Positions 44,590 to 56,404 are shown, counted from the stretch's first letter. The stretch is DNA of 64,000 bases from Perognathus longimembris pacificus (GCF_023159225.1 NC_063173.1:9648852-9712851); one strand, 5' to 3'. Numbers and translations are program-made. Notes: generated by a model not told the origin, from the sequence alone.

Positions 44590-45780
44590 GGAATTTGGGA
44601 CCAGGCTTATATGGGGTCTGAGCAAGGAGGTAGAGGTTAATGAAGAAGTCACTCTGTCTCGGAAGTTGGTGGTTTTTCCTTGGGCCCACCAAGGATTTTT
44701 ACCAGTTGGGCTTAGGTGAATTGCCCTGCCTGCACATCAAAGCAGGTCAGCTCATACCTGGGGTTTTGCCTGGTATCTGTATGGGCCTGGGAAAACTGGG
44801 TGGGGGTCAATCCTTCATATTCCATCTTTGGATACATAGAAAGAATGGGCCTAGAGGGGAGAGGCAAGTCCTTCTTCATATAGGCTCTTTGGATACATAA
44901 AAAGAATGTGCTGAGAGGGGAGTGACAAGGAGTTATGAGAACAAAGCAGATTCCCACTAATAATAATAACATATATATATATATATATCTTCTCTTGTTC
45001 ATACAATGATTTCCTTGGATCCAAATATTATAAAAAGTTTCACACATAGTCCATTCCTTTAAAAGTGTATTTTCTTTATTTTTGCTTAGCTTTAAAAAGT
45101 ATATTTAAGATAAAACTCAGGAAGTTATAATACTGAAATCCAACAGAGCTTTTCTAAATATAATATCACTAGAGTCTTAATGAGATTTTCCTCCTTGTTT
45201 TTAACACACTATGCATGAAGTGATGTATCACAGGAAATGGCATTTTAAGAAAATATCATTTCCTTTCTCAAAAGATAATAAAACATCTGCCTTTTTCCAA
45301 AATGAAATAGAGAGTTATAAAAATAGTCTTCTTGAGATATACAAGTTATCTTTGATATATTTTGGGAGTTTCTCCAAAGTGCGAAATTCACATAAAAACC
45401 AATGTTGTCTCTGAGCATAATTTTTAGCAAATGTAAATTGTCTACATCTAATTATACTTAGCACATCTTATCTTGAGTGTATCAAAGCATTTCACACATC
45501 TTAATAAAGGCTCAAAGTTTTTTAAGTTAAAGATTTAATTTGGAATGATATTAACAAAGAAATCCTGCCCCAAATAATTTGTATAAGATACATGTAGTAG
45601 CAAGTGGTGATGGACTTTCCAAAGCAATAGAACGAATGCTCAATTTCAAGATACAGCAAACAAAATGCAGAAAACCCACTTCCTTTAACATTTACTGCCT
45701 ATGTCGGAGACCCATTAAAAATGAAATAGATTCACATAGTAAATTCAAAGTCCAGGCACCGGCAATTGTATGGTCAATTA
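44590..45780. other. Intergenic DNA
   Basis: No gene recognised. (AT)n at 44969-44988. An imperfect local direct repeat containing TTTGGATACATA and AAGAATG occurs at 44825-44850 and 44887-44908. Confidence 0.4.
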
Positions 45781-45781
45781 G

Positions 45782-45783
<2 letters not shown>

Positions 45784-45836
<53 letters not shown>
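45784..45836 (+). repeat. (GT)n microsatellite at an antisense SINE tail
   Basis: About 26 uninterrupted GT units, the longest in the window. Confidence 0.97.
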
Positions 45837-46027
45837 GGTTTGGGGGCTTGAACTCAGGGCCTGGCCCTCTCCCTTCTCTGAGTTTCTTGGTTACAGCTAG
45901 CACTCCATCACTTGAGCCACAGCTCCACTTCGGGAGCCTGGAGACCAGACTGGCTTTAAAACACAGTCCCCAGACCTTAGGCTGCTAAGTGGCTAATATT
46001 ACAGACAAGAGCCACTGGTGCCACTAG
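45837..46027 (-). mobile_element. B1-like/Geo composite SINE, antisense
   Basis: GGGGCTTGAACTCAGGGCCT ... CACTTGAGCCACAGCTCCAC ... ACTGGCTTTAAAACACAGTC ... AGAGCCACTGGTGCCAC. Its tail end is the GT repeat. Confidence 0.9.
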
Positions 46028-46029
46028 AT

Positions 46030-47198
46030 CATTTTAAAGAGTACTAATTCCACGTTCTCTCCTGTCATCCAATTAAAATAGTTTTCACTGCTTTTTTATT
46101 GTGTGTTTGTTTTCAGCTACACCTATCAAATGCACGCTGGCAGGCACAGGCAGTGTCCCCTGATAGCCGCCTCAACCCGACACTGATGGGTTGCTTTCAG
46201 AGTCCAGAGAAGACTATTCAGCAGTGTAGTTAGGGAAGTAAGTGTATTTTTAATATTTGTCCCTAACTAGAATACTCAACAGGCATATAAAATGAAATAG
46301 GCTGGTGAAAGAGTATTTGTTTCTAATCTTGGGAAACGGAAATTTAGCTAGTAGCTTGTTGACCTGAAAAAACGAAATTGGGAGGAAAGGAGAAAAGAAA
46401 ATTGGGAAGAGAAGAAAAGAACATGAAAGACAGGAGAGGTGATGTGAATTCTGCGTCCTAGAACCAGGTAATTCAGTGAAGGGAAGCCAGGACCAGACCA
46501 TTCCTCTCAGTGCAATCAGGTGCTGACCTGCCCACAGGAGCCGCTTAGGAAGAAAAGACCAAGGAAGCCACAGTCTTATTTAGGAAGTTATCCTGGTGGT
46601 CAAATCCTAGTAGGAATAGGAAAAGGAGTGCAATGCTGGCTAGCAGTAAGAACTGGAAAAATGTCTACTAAAAAACATTGGTAACATGACTGTCCTGTGA
46701 CTATAGACAGGAACATTGAAGAAAACATTAAAAAAAAAAAACCCTTACTAAGTCCTAAATGCCTAAAACTTTCTCACACTGTCTGCAAGTGTTTAACAAG
46801 TCAGGAATGGAACAAAAGCAGAGGCAAACATTGGGTGACTATGTGAATAAAGAATGTTGTCTAGAACCAAATGGATTCAGGCAATTCCTTTGGTCAACAT
46901 GTGGAAAGCTGGAATAGTAAGAAAAGGTTCCCTCATTCTCTGCATTGTAAATGGAAATACTTTGGTAGAAAATGCTACTATGCTACATACCATGGTCTCA
47001 GACAAGTAATAGTTTGACTTTGGGGGCCTATAGTGTATAATATACTGAGACTAAGCAGATGTCTCTGTGGAGATTCTAGAGGCTTCCTAGATACTCCCAA
47101 TAAGTAGCAGGGAAGTATGATTAAATTAGAGTAGCCAAAAATAAGAGCACGTGGGTATGTGGGAAAAAAAACAAATTAGAAACTAATTCTGCTCCTGA
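46030..47198. other. Intergenic DNA
   Basis: Nothing assignable. Confidence 0.4.
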
Positions 47199-47199
47199 T

Positions 47200-47362
47200 T
47201 TCTGTGCCTAGGTGCTTATTTGGATTTAAAATCAGGGAGAACGATGAGGGAAGAGGTAACAAGTTTGACAAGAAATGTACTCACTACCTTACCTATGTAA
47301 CTGTAACACCTCTGCACATCACCTTGACAATAAAATTTTTTAAAATAAATAAACAAAATCAG
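47200..47362 (+). mobile_element. L1 3' end, sense
   Basis: GAAATGTACTCACTACCTTAC, TATGTAACTGTAACACCTCT, CACCTTGACAATAAAA: the terminal part of a rodent L1 3' UTR with its AATAAA and A-rich tail. Confidence 0.75.
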
Positions 47363-47746
47363 TTTGGTACTAGGTGCTACCTAAAATTTGTCACAGGACC
47401 ATACTAACAGAGGTGTGCTGAACTCAAACTAACCTGTGCCAGAATGAGCTGTCCAGGTTAAAAGATAATCCATGCTTGATTCTACAAACTCACTTGTACA
47501 TGTTCGTTGATGGAAAGTAACCAATGTAAAATGAAAGAATTTCTATTAAGTAGACCTTTAAATTCCTCAGTATTAGAAGAGATTCTTGGGTTCTCTTTTA
47601 AATGCTCGTGAGGGTGCTAAATGATCTGGGTAGGGGAGTCCTATGCAGGAGGAACAATATGAACAATGGCTGGCTTTTTTAATCTCAATATACATGCTAT
47701 ATTTATATTATATTCATATTTGTATTAGCCTACTTATAAAGGTGAC

Positions 47747-47978
47747 ATGAGCTAGGCACTAGTGGCACATACCTGTAATCCTAGCTACTCAAGAAGCTAA
47801 GATCTGAGAGGATCATGGCTGGAAACTAGCCTATGCAGATAAATTCCTGAGGCTCTTATATCCAGTTTACCAGCAAAAAGCCAAGAGCAGAGATGTGGCT
47901 TATGTGATAGAATGCCCAGCTTTGACTGAAAAAGCCAGGCAAGAATTGGATCCACGCCAGTATCAGGAAAAGAAAAAA
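47747..47978 (+). mobile_element. B1-like/Geo composite SINE
   Basis: GAGCTAGGCACTAGTGGCAC ... AATCCTAGCTACTCAAGAAG ... TTATATCCAGTTTACCAGCA ... GATGTGGCTTATGTGATAGA ... GCCAGTATCAGG. Confidence 0.88.
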
Positions 47979-48499
47979 AGTTATGTTTATTGGTCTAAAT
48001 ACTGTATCTAAAACAGAATTGATTCTATTAAATTTATTAAACCAGACTTTGCTTCTTTCTAAAACCATAAAAGGGCTTATGAAGTAATATTAAGTAATTT
48101 TAAGTAATTAAATAATATCAAGTGACTCTTAATTAAGTTACTATTAATCTAATTATCTTCCTGATTGGTACTTTGACCCTATTTGTTTACACCCTGAATA
48201 GAATGAAGACAATAAACAGAATCACTGTAAGTAATAAAAGCTATGCATCTACAAACACAGTGTTAATACAGTCAAACTTACTTTCTAATAACTGAGTGCT
48301 AGATTTAGTGCCCTTGAAATCATTAGGCACTGAAACTCAAGTGAATGCGTTTGAATGGACATCCAGTAAAGAAGAGGGCCTTGCAGCACAGTAACATCCA
48401 GGAATCACTGGATTTGATTAATTATGTGGCAGACACTGATGTTTCTTTGCTTTTAATAACTGGAGCTCTGAAGCTGAAAAATTGCATTTTCTTAGAAAT

Positions 48500-48588
48500 G
48501 TGTGTGTGTGCCAGCCTTCAATCTGGACCTCAAGGCCTGGGTGCTGTCCCTGAGCTTTGTTGCTCAAGGCTCGTATTCTACCCCTGCC
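48500..48588 (-). mobile_element. Geo monomer, antisense, truncated
   Basis: CTGGACCTCAAGGCCTGGGT, CCCTGAGCTTTGTTGCTCAA, GGCTCGTATTCTACC, cut off by the LTR-like block that follows. Short GT run at the tail end. Confidence 0.75.
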
Positions 48589-48589
48589 A

Positions 48590-49140
48590 TGACTAAGAGC
48601 TAGGAAAACCCATGGAGGCACGGCTAAAGGTGGCAAAGGAGTTTTATTTACAAAGGAGCTTTATTTAGAGATCCAAACTCAGAACCAGCCTCCACCTCCA
48701 AATACTGGCCTGTGACTACCTCTCTTCCCTCCCCATTGTACCATTTTCCTGGATGCCTTTCAGAAGATGGTCATGAGAACTTTATGGCTGGTCACGAGTC
48801 ACTTCCTGTGGCTCTGAACTCCTAGGCCATTGACTGCATCGTGTTTTCAGCAGCTTTAGAGGGCTATAACCCCTAATCTAATCACCCGGACCTCAACTTT
48901 GGAAACTTTTCCCCCTCAAGCACATATGTCCAGTTCCATCACCACCCTAATCCTCTCCCAGTCTCTCAACAATCTCCAAGCTTCTGCAAAGACTTTTCCC
49001 CTCACCCAGCTCCCTCCGTGGCTTGCTAATCTACCAACATAATTGTAAATTAATGCATATCCATTTGTGATAGGGCTAGCAGGGAAAAGACCACTTCTCA
49101 GGCTTTTGAAACTATTGTTTCTAGCCTCCAATGCAAATGA
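48590..49140 (-). mobile_element. Candidate ERV LTR, antisense
   Basis: On the minus strand a non-coding block of about 500 bp ends with two AATAAA signals (near 48637 and 48667) followed by CTCCTTTGCCACC and CCATGGGTTTTCCTAGCTC, the layout of an LTR R/U5 end. It interrupts the Geo SINE before it. Borders are not proven. Confidence 0.4.
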
Positions 49141-49589
49141 GGTTAGGTGGTCAAGCCAATACTAAATGGAACAGAATCTGAGTTTTGAATGTATTTTATG
49201 CGGTAGCGGTGTCAAAATTGACTCAAGAGAATCTTCAGGTATAATCGCATTTTACTTCCCAATAAGTCTGTGATGAGTGTCTCTGGTATGTTTCAGAGAG
49301 CCTGCCTAGGTTTGTATTTACTTTCAGAGGTTTGGATGATCCCCCTTCAGTCTTCTACCTGTATGTGTATAAAAAAAAAGATTCTCAACCCATAGCCACC
49401 TTCTGCAGGTTTGACTCAGGACAACAGACTTGAGTCCTGAGACTTGTGGTTGCTAGGCAATCACTCAAGCCACACCCCTAGTCCTTTTGCTTTTTGGATC
49501 TCATCATAATGTTTTACTAGCCCACCTCACATCACATCCTCCTACCTCTACTGTAGAGTATCTATGACCACAAATTTGCACTGCTAAGC

Positions 49590-49768
49590 CTGGCTTGTCG
49601 GCTGAGATGAAGTCTTTCTGGGACTGACCATGAACCTTAATCTTCCTCTCTCTGCCTCCTGAGTAACTGGGTTTCCTGCTTCTATTTTCCTAAGACAGGG
49701 TGGTACTATGGTGCTCAGTCTGGCCCTGAATTCCTAAGAGCTCAGACTGTTGGGATTGCAGAAAGTTA
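49590..49768 (-). mobile_element. B1 SINEs, antisense
   Basis: GACAGGGTGGTACTATGGTG, AGTCTGGCCCTGAATTCC, GACTGTTGGGATTGCAGAA is a classical B1 in antisense (49693-49768). A second diverged B1-like piece (CTGAGTAACTGGGTTTCC) lies just before it. Confidence 0.65.
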
Positions 49769-49937
49769 TGACCCCACCAAGGTTAGTTTGGCTTTATTGT
49801 ACTCTCTCTTCTTTTTTTGTTTTCTTTCTTCCACTCCCTTCCTCTCCCATGTCAGAGTTTGGATTTATGATCTGGCACTCAGCTTGCTGATATGGCTGGC
49901 AACCTACCACATGAACCATGCCTCCAGCCCAGCTTTT

Positions 49938-50060
49938 TCTGTTTATTTTGGAGATGGAATCTCCTGGAATTTTCTGCCTGACTGGGCTGGCTTTGAACTG
50001 TGATCCTCCAGAGCTCAGCTTCCTGAAAAGTTGGAATCACAGGCTTGAGTCACCAAGGTT
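49938..50060 (-). mobile_element. B1-like SINE half, antisense
   Basis: CTGGGCTGGCTTTGAACTGT, TCCTCCAGAGCTCAGCTTCC, ATCACAGGCTTGAGTCACCA. Confidence 0.75.
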
Positions 50061-50064
50061 AAGC

Positions 50065-50605
50065 TTTCTTTTTCTATTTATGAATAACCATTTTTATGAT
50101 GAAGAGAATGTTCTTGAAATTCTTGGCATAAAAATAACTGAATACAATTGAATATTTAATAACTTACACTTGTCTCTCTTTTTGGAATTGACTATGTTGA
50201 AAAGTCTTTGAATGGGGAAGGAATATCTTCAAGTATATTTTTGTTAGCCCGCCTCTTAGCTCTGCCAAAAATGATTAGTGTGAAAGGAAGTAATTCTGCC
50301 TTTCTGATTATTCCTTTACCTTTATACTGTAATTTTAGAACAAACACCTTTTCCACATTTGCATTTTTTCATTATCCAGTGTCCTTTCATGCATATTATG
50401 TTCACACTTCTGCAAAAGATGAATACATGTTTACAGATAAGGAGAACTAATTCTGAAAAAATCATTTTTTGTTTCATACTGCTTTTTAATAAAATTAATC
50501 TATTAAAAGAAAATATATCTCTAAATATAATAAATTTACAAATTCAAGAAATTCACAAGATTAAAGAAAGTAGCCTAATTAATACAATTTAACATTCAAA
50601 ACATT
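50065..50605. other. AT-rich intergenic DNA
   Basis: Nothing assignable. Confidence 0.4.
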
Positions 50606-50607
50606 GT

Positions 50608-50860
50608 CTAGCACTGTTGGCTCTTGCCTATAATTCTAGCTATCAGGACGCTGACACATGAGGGTTCCGATTCAAAGCCAGCCCAAACAGAAAAGTCCAT
50701 GAGACTCTTCAACCACCAAAAGCTTAAAGAGGAGATATGAGCCAAGTGGTAGAGTGCAAGATTTGAGCAGAGACGCCAAGCATGAATGTGAGTCCCTGAG
50801 TTCAAGCCCTTGTATGGGCAAGAAATAGAAAAGTTAAAAATCAATTAAGTAAATAAATAA
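50608..50860 (+). mobile_element. B1-like/Geo composite SINE
   Basis: TAGCACTGTTGGCTCTTGCC ... GATTCAAAGCCAGCCCAAAC ... GCCAAGTGGTAGAGTGCAAG ... TTGTATGGGCAAG and a tail. Confidence 0.85.
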
Positions 50861-50873
50861 ATAACAGAGCAGA

Positions 50874-50965
50874 ATGAAGCGGTGGCACATGTAGGCCAAG
50901 GCAGAGCGATTCCAACTTTGAGGCCAGGCTACATAGTGAGGTCTTGTCTCTAAAGACAAATAACA
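50874..50965 (+). mobile_element. B1 SINE
   Basis: GCGGTGGCACATGTAGGCCA, GAGGCCAGGCTACATAGTGA, GGTCTTGTCTC: a plain B1 with part of the centre lost and no Geo half. Confidence 0.75.
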
Positions 50966-51084
50966 GAAAATACCTTGCACTTCCAAATGTAGTAGGGTGA
51001 ATCATAGCTATGTTCTTACTAGGGGGAAAGTCCACATAGGAAAAGTTATACAAGTTAGAAGATCCTAATTTTAAAAGCATCAAC

Positions 51085-51268
51085 AGATCTGAGGCTGAGA
51101 TCTGAGGATCAGCCTGGGCAGAAAAGTCTGAAACTTTTCTGTTCAGTTAATCACCAGAAAGTCAGAAGTAAAGTTGTGGATCAAAGAGTAGAGCACCATC
51201 CTTGAACAAAAGAGACACTATCCAGGTCCTAAGTTCAAGCCACAATACCAGCATAAATAAATAAAATA
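51085..51268 (+). mobile_element. B1-like/Geo composite SINE, 5' truncated
   Basis: GAGGCTGAGATCTGAGGATC ... GTTCAGTTAATCACCAGAAA ... AGAGTAGAGCACCATCCTTG ... AATACCAGC, AAAT-rich tail. Confidence 0.82.
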
Positions 51269-51782
51269 AAGAAGCATCAGCAGACAGTGAGAACAACATA
51301 CTAGATTAAAATATCAGAGGGAGGGCTCTTTGGATGGGGAGCTACTGGTGTCTGTCTTTCTTCCTCCTGCGACCTAGGCCAGTCCATTCTGAGAGCAGTC
51401 TGAGTTTGGCCTGAACTCAAGCCTAGAGCCTCTGCTGGAGGAAGAAAAATCAAAGCAATTTTGCTAATTGCACAGGGCTGGTATAAAAGAAATGGAAAGC
51501 TTGAGGAGCCTCCTGTGCCCTTATAGGAAAATTTCTATTCTAAGCTGCACGGAAGCTATGAGTTACGCAAATGATTCTAAAAAGGAAAACTCAAGCTTCC
51601 TTAAACGTATGTGGTTACCAGTGGTAGGAAAGTCAGAATCAAAGACATACATGCATTTCATGACCTGTTTTTTTTTTCCATAAGGAAGAGACTTTTAAAA
51701 ACCCCACCAGCTGTAAATCTAAATGCAAGGATTTAGGTTGGTAAATTGTCTTTTTATTGTTGCGACTCTTTTTTTTCTTTCC

Positions 51783-51972
51783 CCTCTAGTACCTTGTTCA
51801 GCCTTGTTCAGCTGCTTTGCTCAGCAATGACTCTACCACTTGATCCAAGCCTTACCCAGGCTCTTGGGTAGTTATTTTGAAAACAGAATGTCCTGGACTT
51901 TGCTGCCCAATGACAATCCTCAGAATGCAGTCTCCTTGGGGATTATGATTTTCGGCACAAGCCGTCTGCAGT
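51783..51972 (-). mobile_element. Old composite SINE, antisense
   Basis: TTTGCTCAGCAATGACTCTA, CCACTTGATCCAAGC, then TGCTGCCCAATGACAATCCT. Strongly diverged. Confidence 0.5.
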
Positions 51973-52549
51973 GGGTAATGACTTTGCTATGAAAGGCATC
52001 AAGTAGGGTTTAATGAGCATGCCCTTTCAGCATGCGCTGTTGATAACATTTTACACCGATGATCTTTCTACATTCAAATCCCCCTTGCACACACAGTGAG
52101 GCACACCCCAAAATGGTCAGTGCACGAAACTCTACCTCTTCCCCTTTCTTTCTCAGCCAGAATGAAAAAGGGAGTCGTGATGTTGAATCAGTTCATTGTG
52201 AGTTTCCAAAAGGTTAACACTTCTTGGAATTTTTTTAAATTTTAACTAATACTTAGCTAACAATGTATTAAATTGGTAATATTCTCAGCGCTTCCTTTGC
52301 TTCCAGCCAATTAAGAAGGGTTTCAAAAAGACACTTAGATAACTTGCTATACACCTTTGAAGCTTTGGAACTGATCCATGAGCAGTCTGAATTTGAAATG
52401 TTCTTAGAGCGATAGCACATAGAGAGCCAGCCTCACTTCCAGTATTGGTAAGCAGAAATTCATTGTTTGTCAAGACAGCACACTGTAATGGGGGAATCAG
52501 TTCAGAGTCAGCCTATGAGCAGGTTTATCACATTCATGAAAGAAAGGTG

Positions 52550-52745
52550 TGCTGGTCACCCCTGACTAACACATGTAATCCTGGCTATTGAGGAGACTGA
52601 GATCTGAGGATCATAGTTCCAAGTCCAGCAAAAAGCTGGAAGTGGAAGTGTGGCTCAAGTAATAGAGCAACAGTGTTGAGTGGAAAGAACTAAGCAAAAA
52701 GATGAGGTCTTGAGCAGAAACCCGAGTACTGGCATACACAACATG
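52550..52745 (+). mobile_element. B1-like/Geo composite SINE with central deletion
   Basis: CATGTAATCCTGGCTATTGA ... GATCATAGTTCCAAGTCCAG joins early to AAAAAGCTGGAAGTGGAAGT ... CGAGTACTGGCATACAC. Confidence 0.85.
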
Positions 52746-52754
52746 AATGGAGGT

Positions 52755-52788
52755 ATGTGTGTGCGCACACACACACACACACACACAC
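52755..52788 (+). repeat. (GT)/(CA)n short repeat after a SINE
   Basis: GTGTGTGCGCACACAC followed by about 11 CA units, forming a small palindrome at the GT/CA border. Confidence 0.9.
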
Positions 52789-52799
52789 TTCCATACTCA

Positions 52800-54362
52800 T
52801 GCATTCATTTAAAAAAACAAACAAAAAGAAGAGGTGGGTATGGGGTTGTGACTATATGAAGGACAACCAAAGGAAGACATGCGGTCATTTCAATGGTATG
52901 GAAATCAGATTTTTCCAGCAGAGAAATCTCCAGGAAAGCTATAAATGTGGCAAAGTGTAGGGTGAAAAAGAACAGTCATTCAACTTCTTTTATGGATGGA
53001 GAACACAAGTTCCAGATCACAATCATAAAACTTCCTGGTCTGACCTCCTTATATTCTTCTTATACCTATCTAGGAATCTCAGGAATTTCAGATAGAGTTG
53101 AAAAAAGCTACCATATTTGCCTAACTTATAGGATTCCCAACATAGGTAGGTAAAATGGGAGAAAAAGAATCTTTAGTTTTACATGCATTTTATAGTTTTA
53201 CTTTTCAAAAGGCATATTTCGGAGAATACGAGATGGCTACGATGCTGACACTGTTCAGTGCTATTTTATTATCTGGATTGATTAGAGTGATATAACTGAT
53301 CTGGTTTTCAGGAGGAGCCAGGAAACGGCCACTTAATCATGGAGAGATGGTTGTTTCTTTTTATAGTCTTCTCGTGACCAGCAAGATGCTTATCAATCTC
53401 CTTTCTTCCTCCATAAAGTTCAGAAATTGTAAGTTCCCAGCATCCTTTGCAGTTCATTTAGGGTCATGTGGCTGGGATTTGATGACTATGATGTGGATGG
53501 AGATATGATACTATGTATGTCTGACTGTAACAACTCCCTTTGTAATGTTTTACTGACCTAATTGCTAGAAGTGGTGGACTGTGGGATTACTGGGATGTAT
53601 TATGAGAATCCAATGTTTCGGAGACACTATTACAAGACAGTTCTACCTCAAGCTCCTGAACAAATTACCTGACCTTTCACAGGGTGTAATAGAAGCTTAG
53701 CTTGTTTCACTGAAATGTGATTTGAACTTGTTTTGCACAGGAACTAGAGATGTACAGTCTAACTCTTTCCATAAAATTCTTTGAATATTAGCAAAACATT
53801 TGATAATTTTGTGCCTGTGAGTGATTGTGATAAAGCAATGAGTGCCAACAGTATATAATTATTTCCTTAGAGAATCTAGCATCAGAACGTTCATTGTAAA
53901 GCCACAAGAGCATCACTGAATGGTTGAAATCAGACCATTACTTGACAGAAAGACTTATTAGCAGAAAAAAAGAGTAGATGATAGATGTATTTGACAAATG
54001 TAAGCAGGCTGTACAAGAATGTACATCATATTCAACACCCATAATTCAACTCCCGATTTCTCAGTGAGAAGAAGAAATGAAGATTCTGGGTTGGATAAAA
54101 ACAAAGGAGGATTTGGCTAAGAAAATTTGAGCATAGCCTGCAGGTGGGTAAGACCACATTAGGCAGCCAAGAAAAGGGCGGATGTTCAAGGAGGGACACA
54201 TCTAACGTGAGCGTGTGCTAAGATAGCCGTTCAGCTGATCACTCAACTTGGTGGCTTGCTTTGTTATACTGTGAATATCAATTCTGGAAACAGAAAGGGA
54301 TACAGAAGACTATTAAATAAAGGGTAAATTCAGTACTTTGTCTTTTGTGTGATATCCGGAAG
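52800..54362. other. Intergenic DNA
   Basis: No gene recognised. The part near 53420-53480 (GTTCCCAGCATCCTTTGCAG, GGTCATGTGGCTGGG) resembles an old interspersed repeat I cannot name. Confidence 0.35.
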
Positions 54363-54364
54363 AG

Positions 54365-54585
54365 TTTATTTAGAGCTTAATACCTATTAGTTGCTGTACT
54401 AGATGCTTTAATTTCATTGTTACAATCCAGTGGAGTATATACTTTTATTCCTCTCATTTTAGAGGAGAGAAAACTGAGGCAGTGGAAGCTCACTCCCTGT
54501 CTTTTAGTCAGACAATATCTAATGGATATTGGCAAGACAAAACCTCCTCTCCAGCACCTAACATGTAGTAAGTGCTGACTAGCTT
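54365..54585 (+). repeat. MIR with an adjoining L2-like end
   Basis: MIR order: TTGCTGTACTAGATGCTTTA, CATTTTAGAGGAGAGAAAAC, TGAGGCAGTGGAAGC. It is followed by an L2-like CTCCAGCACCTAACATGTAG. Confidence 0.65.
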
Positions 54586-54589
54586 CACC

Positions 54590-55195
54590 AACCTAATGAA
54601 CTCAGAAATTGTATCTATACTTTCAAATAACATTGCCCAACATTACTTACCATACTTTCTTTACTAATGTCAGTCAGTCAAGGATGGATGGTAACTTCTC
54701 GTGAATAAACAGGGAAAATGGAGCTTATACTAGTCTTTGCATCAAAAGGCAGAAATTATTAGTAATACAATGTGTTGAACACAGCTAAATAATTGAGATG
54801 ACCTGTGGCTCATGTTTGGATTCCCACAAAAGCTTTACAGCTATAAATCCAACCAGATAACCACTCACCACCTCCATTTTCCTGACAGCCACTTGTGTCA
54901 TCTGAGTATCTCTAGATGTACTATCTTCTTTTGTGAGTCTGTGCTCCAGACATTTACAAGACATCCTACAACCTTCCCTGTCAAGCACAACTGAAGCTTT
55001 GAAGCCAATGAAAGATTTCACATTTCCTGACAACTGTTCTTTGATGAACAGTTAATAAATTAACAAATTAACTTATTTTTATGGAAGTTTGCATGCAACT
55101 AATATTAACATTCACAGTTATTCTTGAATGTGTTTGCTTTTGATCTGAGTTCTTTCTGATTATGTTTAAAATCTTTCAGTAATTTTTTTTGTATT
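54590..55195. other. Intergenic DNA
   Basis: Nothing assignable. Confidence 0.4.
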
Positions 55196-55197
55196 CA

Positions 55198-55408
55198 TAT
55201 GTTGGTACTAAGGCTGAAACTCAGGCCTTGTGTTCTTATTTAGCTTTATTGCTCAAGACTAATGCTATACAACTTGAGCCACTCCGCCGCTCCCAGCTTT
55301 GAGAAAAGAAGAGTCTCATGAATTTGTTTGCCCAGGCTGGTTTTGAACCTCAATCTTCAGATCTCAGCCTCTTTAGTAGCTAGGAGTATAGGTATGAACT
55401 TCACATCC
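55198..55408 (-). mobile_element. B1-like/Geo composite SINE, antisense
   Basis: TGAAACTCAGGCCTTGTGTT ... CAACTTGAGCCACTCCGCCG ... CAGGCTGGTTTTGAACCTCA ... CTTTAGTAGCTAGGAGTATA. Confidence 0.88.
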
Positions 55409-55651
55409 TCTCATTAAGATCTTGGAATTTTCTGTGTCCATCATTCACTAAAGGTACAGATTTTTCTTATAATTACTTTATGCCTCCACATAAAATACAA
55501 ATTATTTTTTACTAACTTTTCCTGCTAATATTTTAGTTAGTATTCTAAAAATAAGAATTGCTTCTTTTACTTTTTATTCATTATGATTTTCTGTGTCTAT
55601 AAGCACATTCGCCTATCAAAAATTAAGAGCTATTTCCTTCTCTCAAATGCT

Positions 55652-56227
55652 GGGAACTGTAATGGGGTCGGGGGGGGGGTCCCCCCATCCCTCCAAGAGT
55701 CCACCACTCAGAGACAGTCTCAAGTAAAACGATGGATTTATTGGGGAAGTTCCAGATGGACCCGTCCCAGGTTTCAGAAAAACACATTGCACAAAACAGG
55801 ACAGAGAATTACTTCCAGACGATTTCTAAGTACCAACAAACCAATTCAGCTTCAATGGAGAGCTAAATTGGGACACCATGGGGACAAGAGACAGGACACA
55901 GGACGCGAACATGGAGACATGTAGCATGATGTAATGGCACCTGAGCTGGCCTGCCCCAAAATAGGGTCAGGTCAGGGAGCTGGGTCACAGGAAACTCCCA
56001 GTCCCAAGCACTTGACTGACAGGTTCAGTAACTGATAGGCCCTGTGCCAGCCTGGCTCTTGGGATTTAAGAACACCCATTATCTGGGGATGGGACTTCCC
56101 TTCCTGTGGGAATCCAGGCACGCCCATCATGACAAGATGCTAGAAATACCACATGGTCAACTTGCCACGTGGCCACTATGGAGCTGGCCAGATCTGACCT
56201 CCATGTTACAGGGACCTTTTCCTAACA
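55652..56227 (-). mobile_element. ERV solo LTR, antisense
   Basis: About 576 bp that on the minus strand begins TGTTAGGAAAAGGTCC and ends CCCCATTACA (TG...CA termini). A polyadenylation signal (CCCAATAAATCC, near 55740) sits before the 3' end, followed by CTTGAGACTGTCTCTGAG. No internal retroviral genes flank it. It ends 70 bp before the exon-like segment at 56298. Confidence 0.82.
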
Positions 56228-56297
56228 ACTAATTTGCTTGTCTTAATGTTAGATGGACGAGGTGACAGTGAGTGTCAGTCATTTCTTGCTGCCTCAG

Positions 56298-56404
56298 GTG
56301 TCAAAGATTTAACTGCTAATGATGAGTGGTACAAGAAGAGGTTCACAGATACTCTGCAACAGATGAAGTTTGCTTCTATTTCTAATATGTCAAAGTTTTA
56401 TAAC
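56298..56404 (+). other. Exon-like segment with consensus splice borders
   Basis: A pyrimidine-rich acceptor (CATTTCTTGCTGCCTCAG, ending 56297) and a perfect GTAAGT donor (56405-56410) flank 107 bp. One frame reads as protein-like polar sequence containing VKDLTANDEWYKKRF, then TDTLQQMKF and SNMSKFYN. The same frame stays open upstream to about 56234, where the solo LTR ends. I cannot assign a gene. It could be an unannotated exon, a duplicated exon or coincidence. Confidence 0.3.
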
